Positions 35,444 to 44,522 of a stretch of 64,000 bases of DNA are shown one piece after another (the first letter of the stretch is position 1; every line of letters starts with the position of its first letter). Source of the DNA: Clostridiales bacterium (lineage in GTDB: Bacteria; Bacillota; Clostridia; Saccharofermentanales; Saccharofermentanaceae); the NCBI GenBank assembly GCA_017428545.1, contig JAFRQR010000033.1:1-64000 (forward strand). The letters are read 5' to 3'. The position numbers were made by a program, and so were the translations under genes. The notes under the pieces were generated by a model. That model made no database searches, was not told the DNA's origin, and saw only the letters and a program-made list of their open reading frames with translations.

Positions 35444-35887
35444 TCAGCCCTCGATCGCGATGGTGTTATTGCCCGGAAGGTTCAGTTCCTTCTTCGGGAT
35501 ATCGAGCTTGAGGACACCGTCCTCGTACTTCGCTTTGACGTCTTCCGTCTTGACGCCCTCGCCTACATAGAAGCTTCTCTGCATCGCACCTGCATATCTT
35601 TCCTGACGGATGATCTTGCCGTGCTTATCTTTCTTCTCTGTATCGAGGCCCTTCGCTGCACTGATGGTCATATAGCCGTCTTCCAGCTTGACATTGATCT
35701 CGTCCTTCTTAAAGCCCGGAAGATCGACCTCCAGTTCATAAGTACCGTCGGTCTCCTTGACATCAGTCTTCATGATATGGCTTGCGTTTTTGCCGTACAG
35801 ACGTCTGTCGACATTCGCCAGTTCCCTCATTGGGAAGCCCATCCAATCATCAAACAAGTTCTCTCCAAAAATACCAGACATCAACAT
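35444..35887 (-). CDS. Hsp20/alpha-crystallin family small heat-shock protein
   Basis: The 147-residue protein has the alpha-crystallin domain (about 40-140): KTDVKETDGTYELEVDLPGF, KDEINVKLEDGYMTISA, then a GEGVKTEDVKAKYEDGVLKLDIPK region with the conserved A-x-x-x-n-G-v-L pattern. It ends in an N-N-T-I-A-I-E-G tail with an IxI-like motif. It is an ATP-independent holdase for unfolding cytosolic proteins. AGGAGG precedes ATG. A CIRCE operator overlaps the promoter, so HrcA should repress it. Confidence 0.94.
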   Translation of the reverse strand: MLMSGIFGENLFDDWMGFPMRELANVDRRLYGKNASHIMKTDVKETDGTYELEVDLPGFKKDEINVKLEDGYMTISAAKGLDTEKKDKHGKIIRQERYAGAMQRSFYVGEGVKTEDVKAKYEDGVLKLDIPKKELNLPGNNTIAIEG

Positions 35888-35976
35888 ACATCATTCCTCC
35901 TTTGCTATGTTGTTATCTCGCATCGGGGCGGAGGTCTTATCATCTATTTGGATCTTCGTTCCTTTGTTTCGCCTTC

Positions 35977-36004
35977 ATTATAGTCCCGAAATTAGCACTG
36001 TCAA
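35977..36004 (-). promoter_or_regulatory. Sigma-A promoter of hsp20
   Basis: On the minus strand TTGACA (36004-35999) and TATAAT (35982-35977) are perfect consensus boxes with a 16-base spacer. The -35 box sits inside the CIRCE element. Confidence 0.88.
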
Positions 36005-36018
36005 GGTGAGAGTGCTAA
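35992..36018. promoter_or_regulatory. CIRCE operator (HrcA binding site)
   Basis: TTAGCACTG, nine bases, GAGTGCTAA: one mismatch from the CIRCE consensus TTAGCACTC-N9-GAGTGCTAA. It overlaps the hsp20 -35 region, so bound HrcA would block transcription until heat shock. Confidence 0.95.
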
Positions 36019-36087
36019 TAAAAACTGCACAACTTTCAGATCCGAAAATTGTGCAGATTTTAATCGTTCATTATTTGCGAAAAGCAC

Positions 36088-36128
36088 TATAATTTAAGGG
36101 GATGCGCTTCGACCGGGGCGCATTTTTT
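36088..36128 (+). terminator. Orphan plus-strand terminator next to a TATAAT box
   Basis: ATGCGC (36102-36107) and GCGCAT (36118-36123) are followed by TTTTT. A TATAAT lies just upstream at 36088. No plus-strand gene is nearby: the flanking genes are both on the minus strand. A CTGCACAA/TTGTGCAG inverted repeat (36025-36056) lies between it and CIRCE. A very short or antisense RNA is possible. Confidence 0.45.
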
Positions 36129-36182
36129 GTGGCCCGGGGCATATCTTTTTGCGGCCTGGAGTGAATTTTAGGGCGGCCGCGA

Positions 36183-38537
36183 TCACTCTTTCAAAGCTTC
36201 TTCGGCTCCACCCTTTTCCTCAAAGCGGACCCGCAGGATGTAGGAGATGGCTTTTCTTAATCTCGAGGCACCCTTCTTCTGCTTCTTCAGGTTATGTTCA
36301 CCGAACCGGACGATGTAGGACAGTTCTTTTTCAGAGATCTCATCGCGGCTGTACTCGGCCTTATCCACGATCTTCTTGACGGCGCGCGAACCCTTTCCTT
36401 CCAGGATATAAAGATGCATCCTGTAGTACGAATCGTAGACGCTCGCCTTCTGGTTGGTGGTCTTATTTTTCAGACGGAGTTTCCAGAAAAGCACATATCC
36501 CAGACGCAGAAGTCCGATCACAAGAAGGATACAAAGGATCGTCACAAGGACTTTAACGATACCGGGCATAGAGGAACTGCTCTCTTCTTCGATCTGCTCA
36601 GCAGCAGGAGTTACCGTGAGAGAAGGCTTCGGTGAAGGCGTCGGCGTGAACTGGAAATCATAGACCATGTCGCCGTATTCTTTTGCGATTGCGTATGCAT
36701 TGAAATAGCTTGCCACTACGTTATTTCCCGGAGTCGGATCGTCAAGTACCCAGCCGTAGTCCGGATCGAAGAACTCAAACCAGGCATGGGCATTGGTCAT
36801 GGAGACCTGGCTCGGTCTTCCGCCCGGATCCGTGTCCGCGTAGTAGCCCGAAACATAGCGCGTCGGAACATCGACCATACGGAGAAGTACGGCCGCGGTC
36901 GTTGCGTAATGCACGCAGAATCCGGATCGGCTCTCGCTGATGAACCAGGTGACGAAATCAGAACCTTCCGGCGGATACGGGGTATCTTTACTATACGGAT
37001 GCAGGTTTCTTACGTAATCGACGACTCTGGCGACCTTCTCGGCCGTGCTCATCTTCCCCGGATCTTCGAGAAGATCTAAGTACCATTCAGGAAGTTTTCC
37101 GCAATCGAGAATACTCTTTTTTGTCTCTTCCGGGACATAAAGACAAGTTCCGTAGACTTCTTCGAGATACGAATCTGTCCATTCTACATCTCGCTTTCTC
37201 GGTACCATGTTATAGGCGTAGGAATAGTTGTCCGCGCCGTTACTGTACATGACCTCCTGAAGATTCCAGGTCGAACTTTCAGGGAGATCAAGATCGCTGT
37301 ATTTGCTTTCGGGACCGATAAAGAAATTATCGACATAGTTCGGAGTGAGCTTGGCATCGATCGGGTAAAGTGTGTGGACGTTTATCACGAAGTCTGCTTC
37401 TTTCGGCTCGGTGTTATCTTCGGTCACAAAATAGGAATCCGGAACAACTGCTTTCGGATCCTTATTCGTGTTAAAGGTGCTCCAGCTTCCGCCGTCGAGG
37501 ACCTCGAGGCAGGTGCAGCGCAAATATACGACACGGCCCTGCAAAAGAATGATGTGGTCGTCATTAATATTTCGGGAGACCTCGAAGATCTTCACATCCG
37601 GCGGGTTGAAGAATCCGACCTTTGAAAAATCTTCGGAGAAGCTGTTCGAGACCAGACCCTCGCCTTCGCCGTTTCCGGCAACGATGCTGCCCATGTAGCC
37701 TTCGTACTCGTTTTTAACTTCCTCTTCCGGCTCCTCATTTTTATTCTGGAGTTTGACATGGATCTCATGCAGAAGATTCTGAAGTCCGTCGTAATACTTT
37801 GTCGCCAGCTTATGGTAGCTGTATTCGTTTGCCGGGAACATTCCCGCTACGAGCATGCAAAAAGCAATGACCGGAGCTGCCAGAATGAGCATTCGCTTAT
37901 CCGAGCTTTCGTTACCGAGCTTTTTGACAAAGCCGAAAAGAAGAAGCAGCAGGATACCCGCAACGGCCAGCTGACAGGGCCATGAGGCAGGAGTGATGTA
38001 GGTGACCCTGGCCGTTGCGAAGAAGAACGGGATGTACCACACAAACGAAAGCAGTATGGACAGGCGCTTTTCGACCATGAGCGTCGTAAAAAATGCCGGA
38101 AGGATGTTGACAAGGATGAAAAGGCAGGTGCAGTCGGTCTTTGCTTCTTTCAGTGCCGCCGCACCGCGCAGCATCGGCCTTAATTCCATAAAAGCTCTCT
38201 GCTGAAGGACCGAGTACGCATACTCTGCCGAAGCCTGGATGTAGAAGATATCGAATACCGCGATCAGAAGCGTCACGAACGCGAAAAAGATCAGAACGAT
38301 GATCGATGTCGCTTTGCCTTTTTCGAAATGGCAATATGCGCAAAGGGCGCTGATCGCAATCAGGACCGGTATGAATACGGCGTAGTTTACCGGAAGCATG
38401 AAGGTGGATGCCAGCATGCCCGTAAATCCGAGGCCGAGAAGCGACGCGAGAAAGATCGCGAAAATGACCGTCAGGCGGGAAGCCTCAACCGGCTTTTTCA
38501 CGGCATGGATAATGGTTTCCGGAGTCTTATTTCTCAT
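36183..38537 (-). CDS. Membrane transglutaminase-like protein (TgpA type)
   Basis: The 784-residue protein has seven hydrophobic segments in the first 240 residues, an extracellular region, a transglutaminase-core domain (about 520-620) with the catalytic triad in SGFCVHYATT (Cys), MTNAHAWFEF (His) and WVLDDPTPG (Asp), a further membrane helix near 665-690, and a cytosolic tail. This is the usual third gene of MoxR/DUF58/transglutaminase operons. The enzyme side faces out and may act on surface proteins or peptidoglycan peptides. It overlaps the DUF58 gene by 11 bases. Confidence 0.9.
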   Translation of the reverse strand: MRNKTPETIIHAVKKPVEASRLTVIFAIFLASLLGLGFTGMLASTFMLPVNYAVFIPVLIAISALCAYCHFEKGKATSIIVLIFFAFVTLLIAVFDIFYIQASAEYAYSVLQQRAFMELRPMLRGAAALKEAKTDCTCLFILVNILPAFFTTLMVEKRLSILLSFVWYIPFFFATARVTYITPASWPCQLAVAGILLLLLFGFVKKLGNESSDKRMLILAAPVIAFCMLVAGMFPANEYSYHKLATKYYDGLQNLLHEIHVKLQNKNEEPEEEVKNEYEGYMGSIVAGNGEGEGLVSNSFSEDFSKVGFFNPPDVKIFEVSRNINDDHIILLQGRVVYLRCTCLEVLDGGSWSTFNTNKDPKAVVPDSYFVTEDNTEPKEADFVINVHTLYPIDAKLTPNYVDNFFIGPESKYSDLDLPESSTWNLQEVMYSNGADNYSYAYNMVPRKRDVEWTDSYLEEVYGTCLYVPEETKKSILDCGKLPEWYLDLLEDPGKMSTAEKVARVVDYVRNLHPYSKDTPYPPEGSDFVTWFISESRSGFCVHYATTAAVLLRMVDVPTRYVSGYYADTDPGGRPSQVSMTNAHAWFEFFDPDYGWVLDDPTPGNNVVASYFNAYAIAKEYGDMVYDFQFTPTPSPKPSLTVTPAAEQIEEESSSSMPGIVKVLVTILCILLVIGLLRLGYVLFWKLRLKNKTTNQKASVYDSYYRMHLYILEGKGSRAVKKIVDKAEYSRDEISEKELSYIVRFGEHNLKKQKKGASRLRKAISYILRVRFEEKGGAEEALKE

Positions 38538-39429
38538 CGTCTACGTCCTCCGGAATCGGCAGGCGAAGGATCGAAATGATCGCCTTCTCGAGCTCGTCTT
38601 TTGACGAAACGTCAAAAGCGACCTCCTTTTTCATCGGCGGCAGAACACGGATCTTGTGCTCGATCTCGTGGTCAAGAAAATACTTCGAAGTGAACATCAC
38701 TTCGCCGAGCATTCTGTCCATCACTTCTCTATCGCGGGTCATCGGGAGATACACGCGCGAACGGCCCCAGGTCGCTTCCTGGGACTCTTTGATCATGAGA
38801 GCATCCTTCTTTGCGGAGATCTTCCAGTGGATCTGCTTGATCGGGTCACCCGGCATATATGTGCGGATATCGTAGATCTCCGAATTCGGATTGCTCGACT
38901 TCTTTAAGCCCTTGGCCTTAAAACCGTCCATGTCCGAGATCTCGGCCGGGATCTGCGGGATCGGCATAACGACGATCTCACCGGAAACGTCTACGGTCTT
39001 CGGGATAAAGATCAGGCCGAAAAGATCATAGATACGGACTTTTGCCGTCGTTAAACGATAGGTACCGCAGTGCTTCGTGTCGATGATCACACTGTCGGTC
39101 GTCTCACTTTGGGAAAAAAGCTTGATGTAGGAGACCGCTCCCGTCATCATTTCCTTCAGCGGTGCTTTTACCGAATAAAGAGCAAACGGGAACATCTCCA
39201 GGCCGTAAGAGGTGAACGAGATCTGGGTCGAATCTCCTTTTATGACCTTGCGAAAAGCATCTGCCTCGAGCTGGAAGAAAAGTGACGCGGCAAAGCTGAC
39301 CACCAGAGCGATCGGAACGATCGATAACACGATGATCAGGATAAACCAGGACAGCCACATCTTATAAAACAGAAAGAATGTGATCGCGCCCAGCAACGCC
39401 AGAATGTAGATCACCCAACTTCGAAGCAT
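38527..39429 (-). CDS. DUF58 membrane protein
   Basis: The 300-residue protein has two N-terminal membrane helices (about 4-20 and 25-50) and the DUF58 signature YDIRTYMPGDPIKQIHWKIS near residues 185-205. These proteins are VWA-like and work with MoxR ATPases. ATG at 39429 lies 3 bases after the MoxR stop, so translation is coupled. Confidence 0.92.
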   Translation of the reverse strand: MLRSWVIYILALLGAITFFLFYKMWLSWFILIIVLSIVPIALVVSFAASLFFQLEADAFRKVIKGDSTQISFTSYGLEMFPFALYSVKAPLKEMMTGAVSYIKLFSQSETTDSVIIDTKHCGTYRLTTAKVRIYDLFGLIFIPKTVDVSGEIVVMPIPQIPAEISDMDGFKAKGLKKSSNPNSEIYDIRTYMPGDPIKQIHWKISAKKDALMIKESQEATWGRSRVYLPMTRDREVMDRMLGEVMFTSKYFLDHEIEHKIRVLPPMKKEVAFDVSSKDELEKAIISILRLPIPEDVDDEK

Positions 39430-39432
39430 AAC

Positions 39433-40365
39433 TTATTCCTTGGGGATCAGTGTGGTCTTGATGATCTCTTTGGCGATTTCTTCCGTCTTGATTTCCTTAA
39501 ACTCGGCCTCCGGAGTCAGGAGCATCCTGTGGCAGAGGACCGCCGGGAATACTGCCTTTACATCATCCGGAATGACATAGTCACGGTCCGTCATGTAGGC
39601 ATGTGCTTTTGCCATGGCGGTAAGGGCCAGCGTACATCTCGGGCTGCCGCCTCTTGCGAGCATCTTGTGGTTTCTGGAACGGTCCATCAGAGCAACGATA
39701 TATTTCATGACTCTGTATTTAACGTACATCTTGCTCGTCTCTTCCTGCATCTGGAGGATGTCTTCGATCGAGCAGATCGGCTTCAGTTCGGAAAGCGGGT
39801 TGGCGCCGTTCTGACGGTTCGTCAGCATCTCGATCTCGTTATCGAGGGACGGATAACCCATGGAAACGCGGATCGCGAAACGGTCCATCTGCGAGTCCGG
39901 AAGAAGTGTCGTACCGGAAGCACCGGACGGGTTCTGGGTCGCGATAACGACAAACGGTTTCGGAAGCGGATAGGTCTTGTCATCTACCGTGACCTGGCCT
40001 TCTTCCATGGCTTCCAGAAGAGCGGACTGTGTACGGGAAGATGCACGGTTAAGCTCATCCGCGAGGAAGAGGTTATGGAAAACGGCACCCTTCTGATACT
40101 TCATGGTGCGTGTTTCCGGATCCAGAAGCGAAAAACCCGTGATATCGGAAGGCAGGACATCCGGTGTGAACTGGACACGTCCGTAGTCCAGGCCCATCGT
40201 CTTGGCAAAGGAAAGGGCCATCGTCGTTTTACCGACGCCCGGAACGTCCTCCATGAGGACGTGGCCGCCTGCCAGAATACTCTGAAGGATCAGTCGGATG
40301 ACTTCGTCCTTACCGCAAATAACCTTTTTGATCTCTTCTACGATCTCTGTCGTTTTCTCTCGCAT
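39433..40365 (-). CDS. MoxR-family AAA+ ATPase
   Basis: The 310-residue AAA+ protein has Walker A EDVPGVGKTTMAL, Walker B NLFLADELNRASSRTQSALLEAM, sensor 1 VIATQNPSG and the RVSMGYPS arginine region. MoxR ATPases are chaperone-like and act with DUF58/VWA partners encoded downstream. AGAGGAAAT precedes ATG. It starts 31 bases after the lipoprotein gene on the same strand, so four genes probably form one operon. Confidence 0.94.
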   Translation of the reverse strand: MREKTTEIVEEIKKVICGKDEVIRLILQSILAGGHVLMEDVPGVGKTTMALSFAKTMGLDYGRVQFTPDVLPSDITGFSLLDPETRTMKYQKGAVFHNLFLADELNRASSRTQSALLEAMEEGQVTVDDKTYPLPKPFVVIATQNPSGASGTTLLPDSQMDRFAIRVSMGYPSLDNEIEMLTNRQNGANPLSELKPICSIEDILQMQEETSKMYVKYRVMKYIVALMDRSRNHKMLARGGSPRCTLALTAMAKAHAYMTDRDYVIPDDVKAVFPAVLCHRMLLTPEAEFKEIKTEEIAKEIIKTTLIPKE

Positions 40366-40396
40366 AGATATTTCCTCTTGCTTTCCTTTTCAAAAA

Positions 40397-41176
40397 TTAT
40401 GTGATCGGATATCCAAGTTCTGCCAGCATTTCATTCATGCTGTTTATGTTGGCGGTGTTCGTATCCGTCAGCGCCAGAAGCTCCATATCGTCGACGATAA
40501 CAACTACCATGTACTCATTATCCCCTTCGGAATAACTGATCATAGTATTGTCCGAGATAAAAAACTCGTAGTCTTTATCCTGGAAGTCCTTGGATATGCC
40601 GATGGCCTCTTCGTATGCGGCTTTTGCGTCTTTGACGTTATTGTACTGATAGTAAATGAACGAGATCTGGTAGCTTGGATCATACGAAAGAAGAAGTGCT
40701 TTTGCTTTGACGTCAGGATTCAGAGCCATAGCATCATCAACTGTGTACCCCTTCGATTCTTGAATGGATGTAAAATCAGCCGCTGAAATAGCCTTATAGC
40801 CGTCCGTATTCGGAGCCGGCATCTCAAAAGTTCCCTGCGTCCCTGATGTCTGTGCGGAGTCGGATGTATCCGCCGGAGTAGTATCGGAAGTAGCTTCAGT
40901 GCTCTCGGTAGTTGTCGTCATCTCCGTCGTCTCTGAGGTCGTAGTCGTCGCTTCCGTTGTCTCGGAAGGTACTTCCGTCTCTTTTTGATCTTCGGTGTTT
41001 TTCGTCTTCTTGGTTTTCTTTGTTTTCTTCGTCTCGTCCTCGTCGTCGGTAGCTTCTATCTTTGTCTTCTTCGTAGATTTTCTTTTCTTCGAAGAATCGC
41101 CCGACTTACAGGCCGCACCAAATATCGAAACGGCCAAAAGAAGCGAAACGATCACTGTAATCTTTGATTTTTTCAT
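40397..41176 (-). CDS. Lipoprotein with Lys/Thr-rich linker
   Basis: The 259-residue protein has a lipoprotein signal (KITVIVSLLLAVSIFGAAC), a basic then Thr/Ser/Glu-rich low-complexity linker to about residue 130, and a C-terminal domain of about 125 residues (YKAISAADFTSIQESKGY, YDPSYQISFIYYQYNNVKDAKAAYEE). No named domain is recognised. It is the first gene of the likely MoxR-DUF58-transglutaminase operon and may be an extracytosolic partner of that system. Confidence 0.7.
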   Translation of the reverse strand: MKKSKITVIVSLLLAVSIFGAACKSGDSSKKRKSTKKTKIEATDDEDETKKTKKTKKTKNTEDQKETEVPSETTEATTTTSETTEMTTTTESTEATSDTTPADTSDSAQTSGTQGTFEMPAPNTDGYKAISAADFTSIQESKGYTVDDAMALNPDVKAKALLLSYDPSYQISFIYYQYNNVKDAKAAYEEAIGISKDFQDKDYEFFISDNTMISYSEGDNEYMVVVIVDDMELLALTDTNTANINSMNEMLAELGYPIT

Positions 41177-41266
41177 ACCTTTACCCCTTCTTACTAAAAA
41201 CTACACCTTCCGATCTTCGCTTATTTTATCATATATCGACAAGTATGGCTTTAAGGTGTGAAATAT

Positions 41267-41297
41267 TGCGTACATTGACTGGAAAAGAGTGTACGCA
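41267..41297. promoter_or_regulatory. Inverted repeat upstream of the acyltransferase
   Basis: TGCGTACA (41267-41274) and TGTACGCA (41290-41297) are perfect inverted arms spaced 15 bases; a TTGACT lies between them. It could be an operator or a leader hairpin for the gene at 41371. Confidence 0.45.
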
Positions 41298-41370
41298 GAG
41301 CGGATAATAGCGTCGATATGGTACAATAGTTTTGTTCGGGTATTTCAAAGCATAGAAGTGTAGAGGGCAG

Positions 41371-42417
41371 ATGGAGAAGGAACTGATCGCGAAAAAACAT
41401 CTTAGTAACTGTGAGTTTGTGAAGGTGATCCTTATGCTGCTCGTTGTTTTCGGGCACAGCATCGCCTTTTCTGCCCCTGCTGTTAATGCGGAAGGTGTCT
41501 CGAAGTCCATGTACTCGCTTAGTCTTGTCTACCTGTGGGTCAAGTTTTTCCACGTATATGCTTTTGCACTTGCGTCCGGATACATCTTCGCCTTCAAGAT
41601 GAACGGCGGCGGATACAAGGACATCGGTGCTTTTGTAAAGAATAAGGCCGTCCGCCTGTTGGTGCCTTATGTGGCAGTCATGTTTCTCTGGATCATTCCC
41701 ATGACGCATCCTGTCTTTCCGCTCACGAAGAGTACTTTTGTTAAGAATTATCTTCTTGGCATCGCGCCGGCACAGGTCTGGTTTCTGATGATGCTTTTTG
41801 AGGTGTTTCTTATCGTACGGCTCCTCTGGGATGTCATGAGCAAAAAACCCGGGATGGGCTGGTTTATCTGCATTTCATTATATCTGATCGGCATCTTCGG
41901 ATATGTCAATTTTCCGAACTATTTCTCGATCTGGACGACATGCCAGTACGTCCTCATTTTCTATGCGGGCGCACGCATCCGCACGAAAGAAGAAGCGGGC
42001 GAAAAGACGATCACATCAACGGTGCCGTGGTTTGTCTGGATCCTTATTTACTGCGCGATCTACGGCGTATACATCTACTCGCTCGGAAAATCCGGCGAAG
42101 CGTGGTTCTGGACGCAGACTCTTTTGCAGGCAGGACTCAGAAATGTCGGGGCTTTGATGGCATGGTCGTGCCTTCAGAAGATCGGCGAAAAGTTCGAGGC
42201 GAAAAAGCACAAGCTCCTTCGTTTCCTGATGTATTATACGATGCCGATCTACCTTTTCCATCAGCAGATCACGTATTATGTGCGCGCATACGGCGGACGG
42301 ATCGATCCATGGGCACTGGGGCTTTTGACTTTTGCACTCAGTACGCTGCTTGCGCTGGGGATCGGTGTCGTTCTGAAGATGTGGAAAGTCACGCGTTTTC
42401 TGATCGGCGAAAAGTAA
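41371..42417 (+). CDS. Acyltransferase family 3 membrane protein
   Basis: The 348-residue protein is almost entirely membrane, with about ten hydrophobic helices. The N-terminus EFVKVILMLLVVFGHSIAF carries the conserved His of acyltransferase-3 enzymes; KNKAVRLLVPYVAVMFLW matches the R-x10-P motif, and PIYLFHQQITYYV is the family's late helix. These enzymes O-acetylate sugars of the cell surface. No glycan cluster is adjacent, so the acceptor is unknown. Upstream lies an inverted repeat at 41267-41297. Confidence 0.85.
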   Translation: MEKELIAKKHLSNCEFVKVILMLLVVFGHSIAFSAPAVNAEGVSKSMYSLSLVYLWVKFFHVYAFALASGYIFAFKMNGGGYKDIGAFVKNKAVRLLVPYVAVMFLWIIPMTHPVFPLTKSTFVKNYLLGIAPAQVWFLMMLFEVFLIVRLLWDVMSKKPGMGWFICISLYLIGIFGYVNFPNYFSIWTTCQYVLIFYAGARIRTKEEAGEKTITSTVPWFVWILIYCAIYGVYIYSLGKSGEAWFWTQTLLQAGLRNVGALMAWSCLQKIGEKFEAKKHKLLRFLMYYTMPIYLFHQQITYYVRAYGGRIDPWALGLLTFALSTLLALGIGVVLKMWKVTRFLIGEK

Positions 42418-42549
42418 AAAGATCCGCGAACCGTCTTCACAAAAGTTCACTTGCGGCAGTGGGCGTCCTGCTATAAAATAGGGAGCGTGCATAAGGCGCT
42501 TCGTTCGTATGAGACAGTACAGCGCATGAAATAGGAAAAGGAGTTTTTT

Positions 42550-44352
42550 ATGATCCAATCTAGAACACATAACTGCGGCGAGCTCCGTCTTCCCGATATC
42601 GGAAAGACCGTTACGCTCGTCGGATGGATGGAAAATATGCGTGAGGTCGGAAGCAATCTCGGATTTGTTGTATTGCGCGACTTCTACGGAACGACACAGA
42701 TCGTTCTGGAGACCGAAGACAAAGTAAAAGAGATGAAGGCGATCAACAAGGAATCCACGATCCAGGTCACCGGTGTGGTAAGAGAGAGATCTTCCAAGAA
42801 CCCGAACCAGGATACGGGAAGCATCGAAGTCGTTCCTTCCGAGATCAAGATCCTCGGCCGCTGCCGCTATAACGAGCTGCCGTTTGAGATCAACCACTCT
42901 CGCGAGGCAGATGAGAATGCACGTCTTAAGTACCGTTATCTCGACCTTCGTAATCCGGAAGTTAAGAAAAACATCATCCTGCGCTGCAACGTGGTTGCCG
43001 CTCTCCGTAAGGCCATGATGGAACATGACTTCCTCGAGATCACCACACCTATCCTCACGGCTTCTTCTCCGGAAGGCGCACGTGACTATCTTGTTCCGGC
43101 AAGAAAGCACCCGGGCAAGTTCTATGCTCTCCCGCAGGCTCCCCAGCAGTTCAAGCAGCTCCTGATGACCTCCGGTTTCGACCGTTATTTCCAGGTCGCT
43201 CCATGCTTCCGTGATGAGGACGCCCGTGGAGACAGATCTCCGGGAGAATTCTACCAGCTCGATATGGAAATGGCTTTTGCCACTCAGGAAGATGTCTTCT
43301 CCGTTATCGAAGACGTACTCCCTCCGATCTTTGCCGAGTACGGTACATATAACCGCGCTTCCGGCGCTCCGTTCGCACGTATCCCGTTCCTCGAGGCTAT
43401 GGAAAAGTACGGTTCCGATAAGCCGGATCTTCGTATCGACCTTACCGTCCAGGACGCAACAGAAGTTCTTAAGGACTGCGGTTTCCCGCCGTTTGCGACA
43501 AAGACCGAAGACGGATCTGACACAGATGTCCGCATCAAGGCAGTCGTCATCTCCGACTTTAAGGAGTCCAGAAAGTTCATCGATAAGACGCTCGCAGATG
43601 TTGAAGTACAGTCCGGCAACAAAGGCTGCTGGTTCAGAATGGACGAAAACGGTGAGATCGTCGGCGGTATCGCGAAGTTCGTTACCCCGATCAAGGATTC
43701 CGTGGTAAAAGCACTTGGCGTTAAGCCGAATGATCTGGTCGTTCTTTCCTGCGGTAAACTTCTTGCCGCCCAGAAGACAGCCGGCGTGATCGTAAAGACT
43801 TTCGGAGCTGCCGTTCCGGGTCACATGGATAAAGAACAGTACGCTTTCTGCTGGATCGTCGACTTCCCGATGTACGAGATCGGCGAAGAATCCGGCGAAC
43901 TCGAGTTCTGCCACAATCCTTTCTCCATGCCGTCCGGCGGTCTTGAAACATTGTTAAAAGCAGAGCGCGGCGAGATCGATCCGCTCTCCATCACGGCCGA
44001 TCAGTACGACCTCGTAGTAAACGGTGTCGAGCTTTCTTCCGGTGCGGTCAGAAACCACGATCCGGAGATCATGATCAAGGCCTTCGAGATGGTCCGTCTC
44101 GGTGAAGAAGATGTTAAGGCGAAGTTCCCTGCGATGTACAATGCTTTCTGCTACGGTGCTCCGCCGCATGCAGGTATTGCTCCGGGCGTTGACCGTATGG
44201 TCATGCTTCTGGCAGGTGAAGAGTCCATCCGTGAGATCATTCCGTTCCCGATGAACAAGAACGCACAGGATATCATGATGGATGCTCCGGGCTACGTCAC
44301 TGAGAAACAGCTCGAGGAGCTGCACATCAAAACGGTTGACGTAGAAGAGTAA
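42550..44352 (+). CDS. aspS: Aspartate-tRNA ligase
   Basis: The 600-residue class II synthetase has the N-terminal OB-fold (VTLVGWMENMREVGSNLGFVVLRD), motif 2 in CFRDEDARGDRSPGEFYQLDMEM, the bacterial GAD insertion (about 300-420) and motif 3 GVDRMVMLLAGEESIREIIPFP. It charges tRNA-Asp. AAGGAG lies upstream of ATG. I saw no T-box leader in the 132 bases upstream. Whether it also charges tRNA-Asn cannot be told from this window. Confidence 0.97.
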   Translation: MIQSRTHNCGELRLPDIGKTVTLVGWMENMREVGSNLGFVVLRDFYGTTQIVLETEDKVKEMKAINKESTIQVTGVVRERSSKNPNQDTGSIEVVPSEIKILGRCRYNELPFEINHSREADENARLKYRYLDLRNPEVKKNIILRCNVVAALRKAMMEHDFLEITTPILTASSPEGARDYLVPARKHPGKFYALPQAPQQFKQLLMTSGFDRYFQVAPCFRDEDARGDRSPGEFYQLDMEMAFATQEDVFSVIEDVLPPIFAEYGTYNRASGAPFARIPFLEAMEKYGSDKPDLRIDLTVQDATEVLKDCGFPPFATKTEDGSDTDVRIKAVVISDFKESRKFIDKTLADVEVQSGNKGCWFRMDENGEIVGGIAKFVTPIKDSVVKALGVKPNDLVVLSCGKLLAAQKTAGVIVKTFGAAVPGHMDKEQYAFCWIVDFPMYEIGEESGELEFCHNPFSMPSGGLETLLKAERGEIDPLSITADQYDLVVNGVELSSGAVRNHDPEIMIKAFEMVRLGEEDVKAKFPAMYNAFCYGAPPHAGIAPGVDRMVMLLAGEESIREIIPFPMNKNAQDIMMDAPGYVTEKQLEELHIKTVDVEE

Positions 44353-44376
44353 GCTGTTCAGAAATTTATAAGTTAA

Positions 44377-44517
44377 GCGCATGAAAAACCCTTTCCATGC
44401 CTCCGCAGGGCGAAGCCCGAGGACAGCATGAGAAAGGGTTTATTCTGCGCTTATTTTATGACTGATGAGCTTACTCTTCGCGATTTTGCACCTTTGATGG
44501 AAAGGTTTTTCATGCGC
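44377..44517. terminator. Terminator hairpin nested in a 141-bp inverted-repeat element
   Basis: AAACCCTTTC/GAAAGGGTTT (44386-44441) encloses CATGCCTCCGC...GAGGACAGCATG, the same bulged tip as at 34.5 kb. The left arm also pairs with a more distant copy: GCGCATGAAAAACC(C)TTTCCAT at 44377-44398 and ATGGAAAGGTTTTTCATGCGC at 44497-44517 match except for one extra base. It lies between convergent aspS and the aldo/keto reductase gene. Confidence 0.8.
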
Positions 44518-44522
44518 CGGTT

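Noticed and set aside
42418..42549. T-box riboswitch ahead of aspS
   Set aside because: The leader is short, with no T-box core sequence and no terminator/antiterminator pair.
42016..43914. 632-codon open frame on the minus strand
   Set aside because: It lies fully antisense to aspS and has no ribosome-binding site or family match; it follows from codon bias of the real gene.
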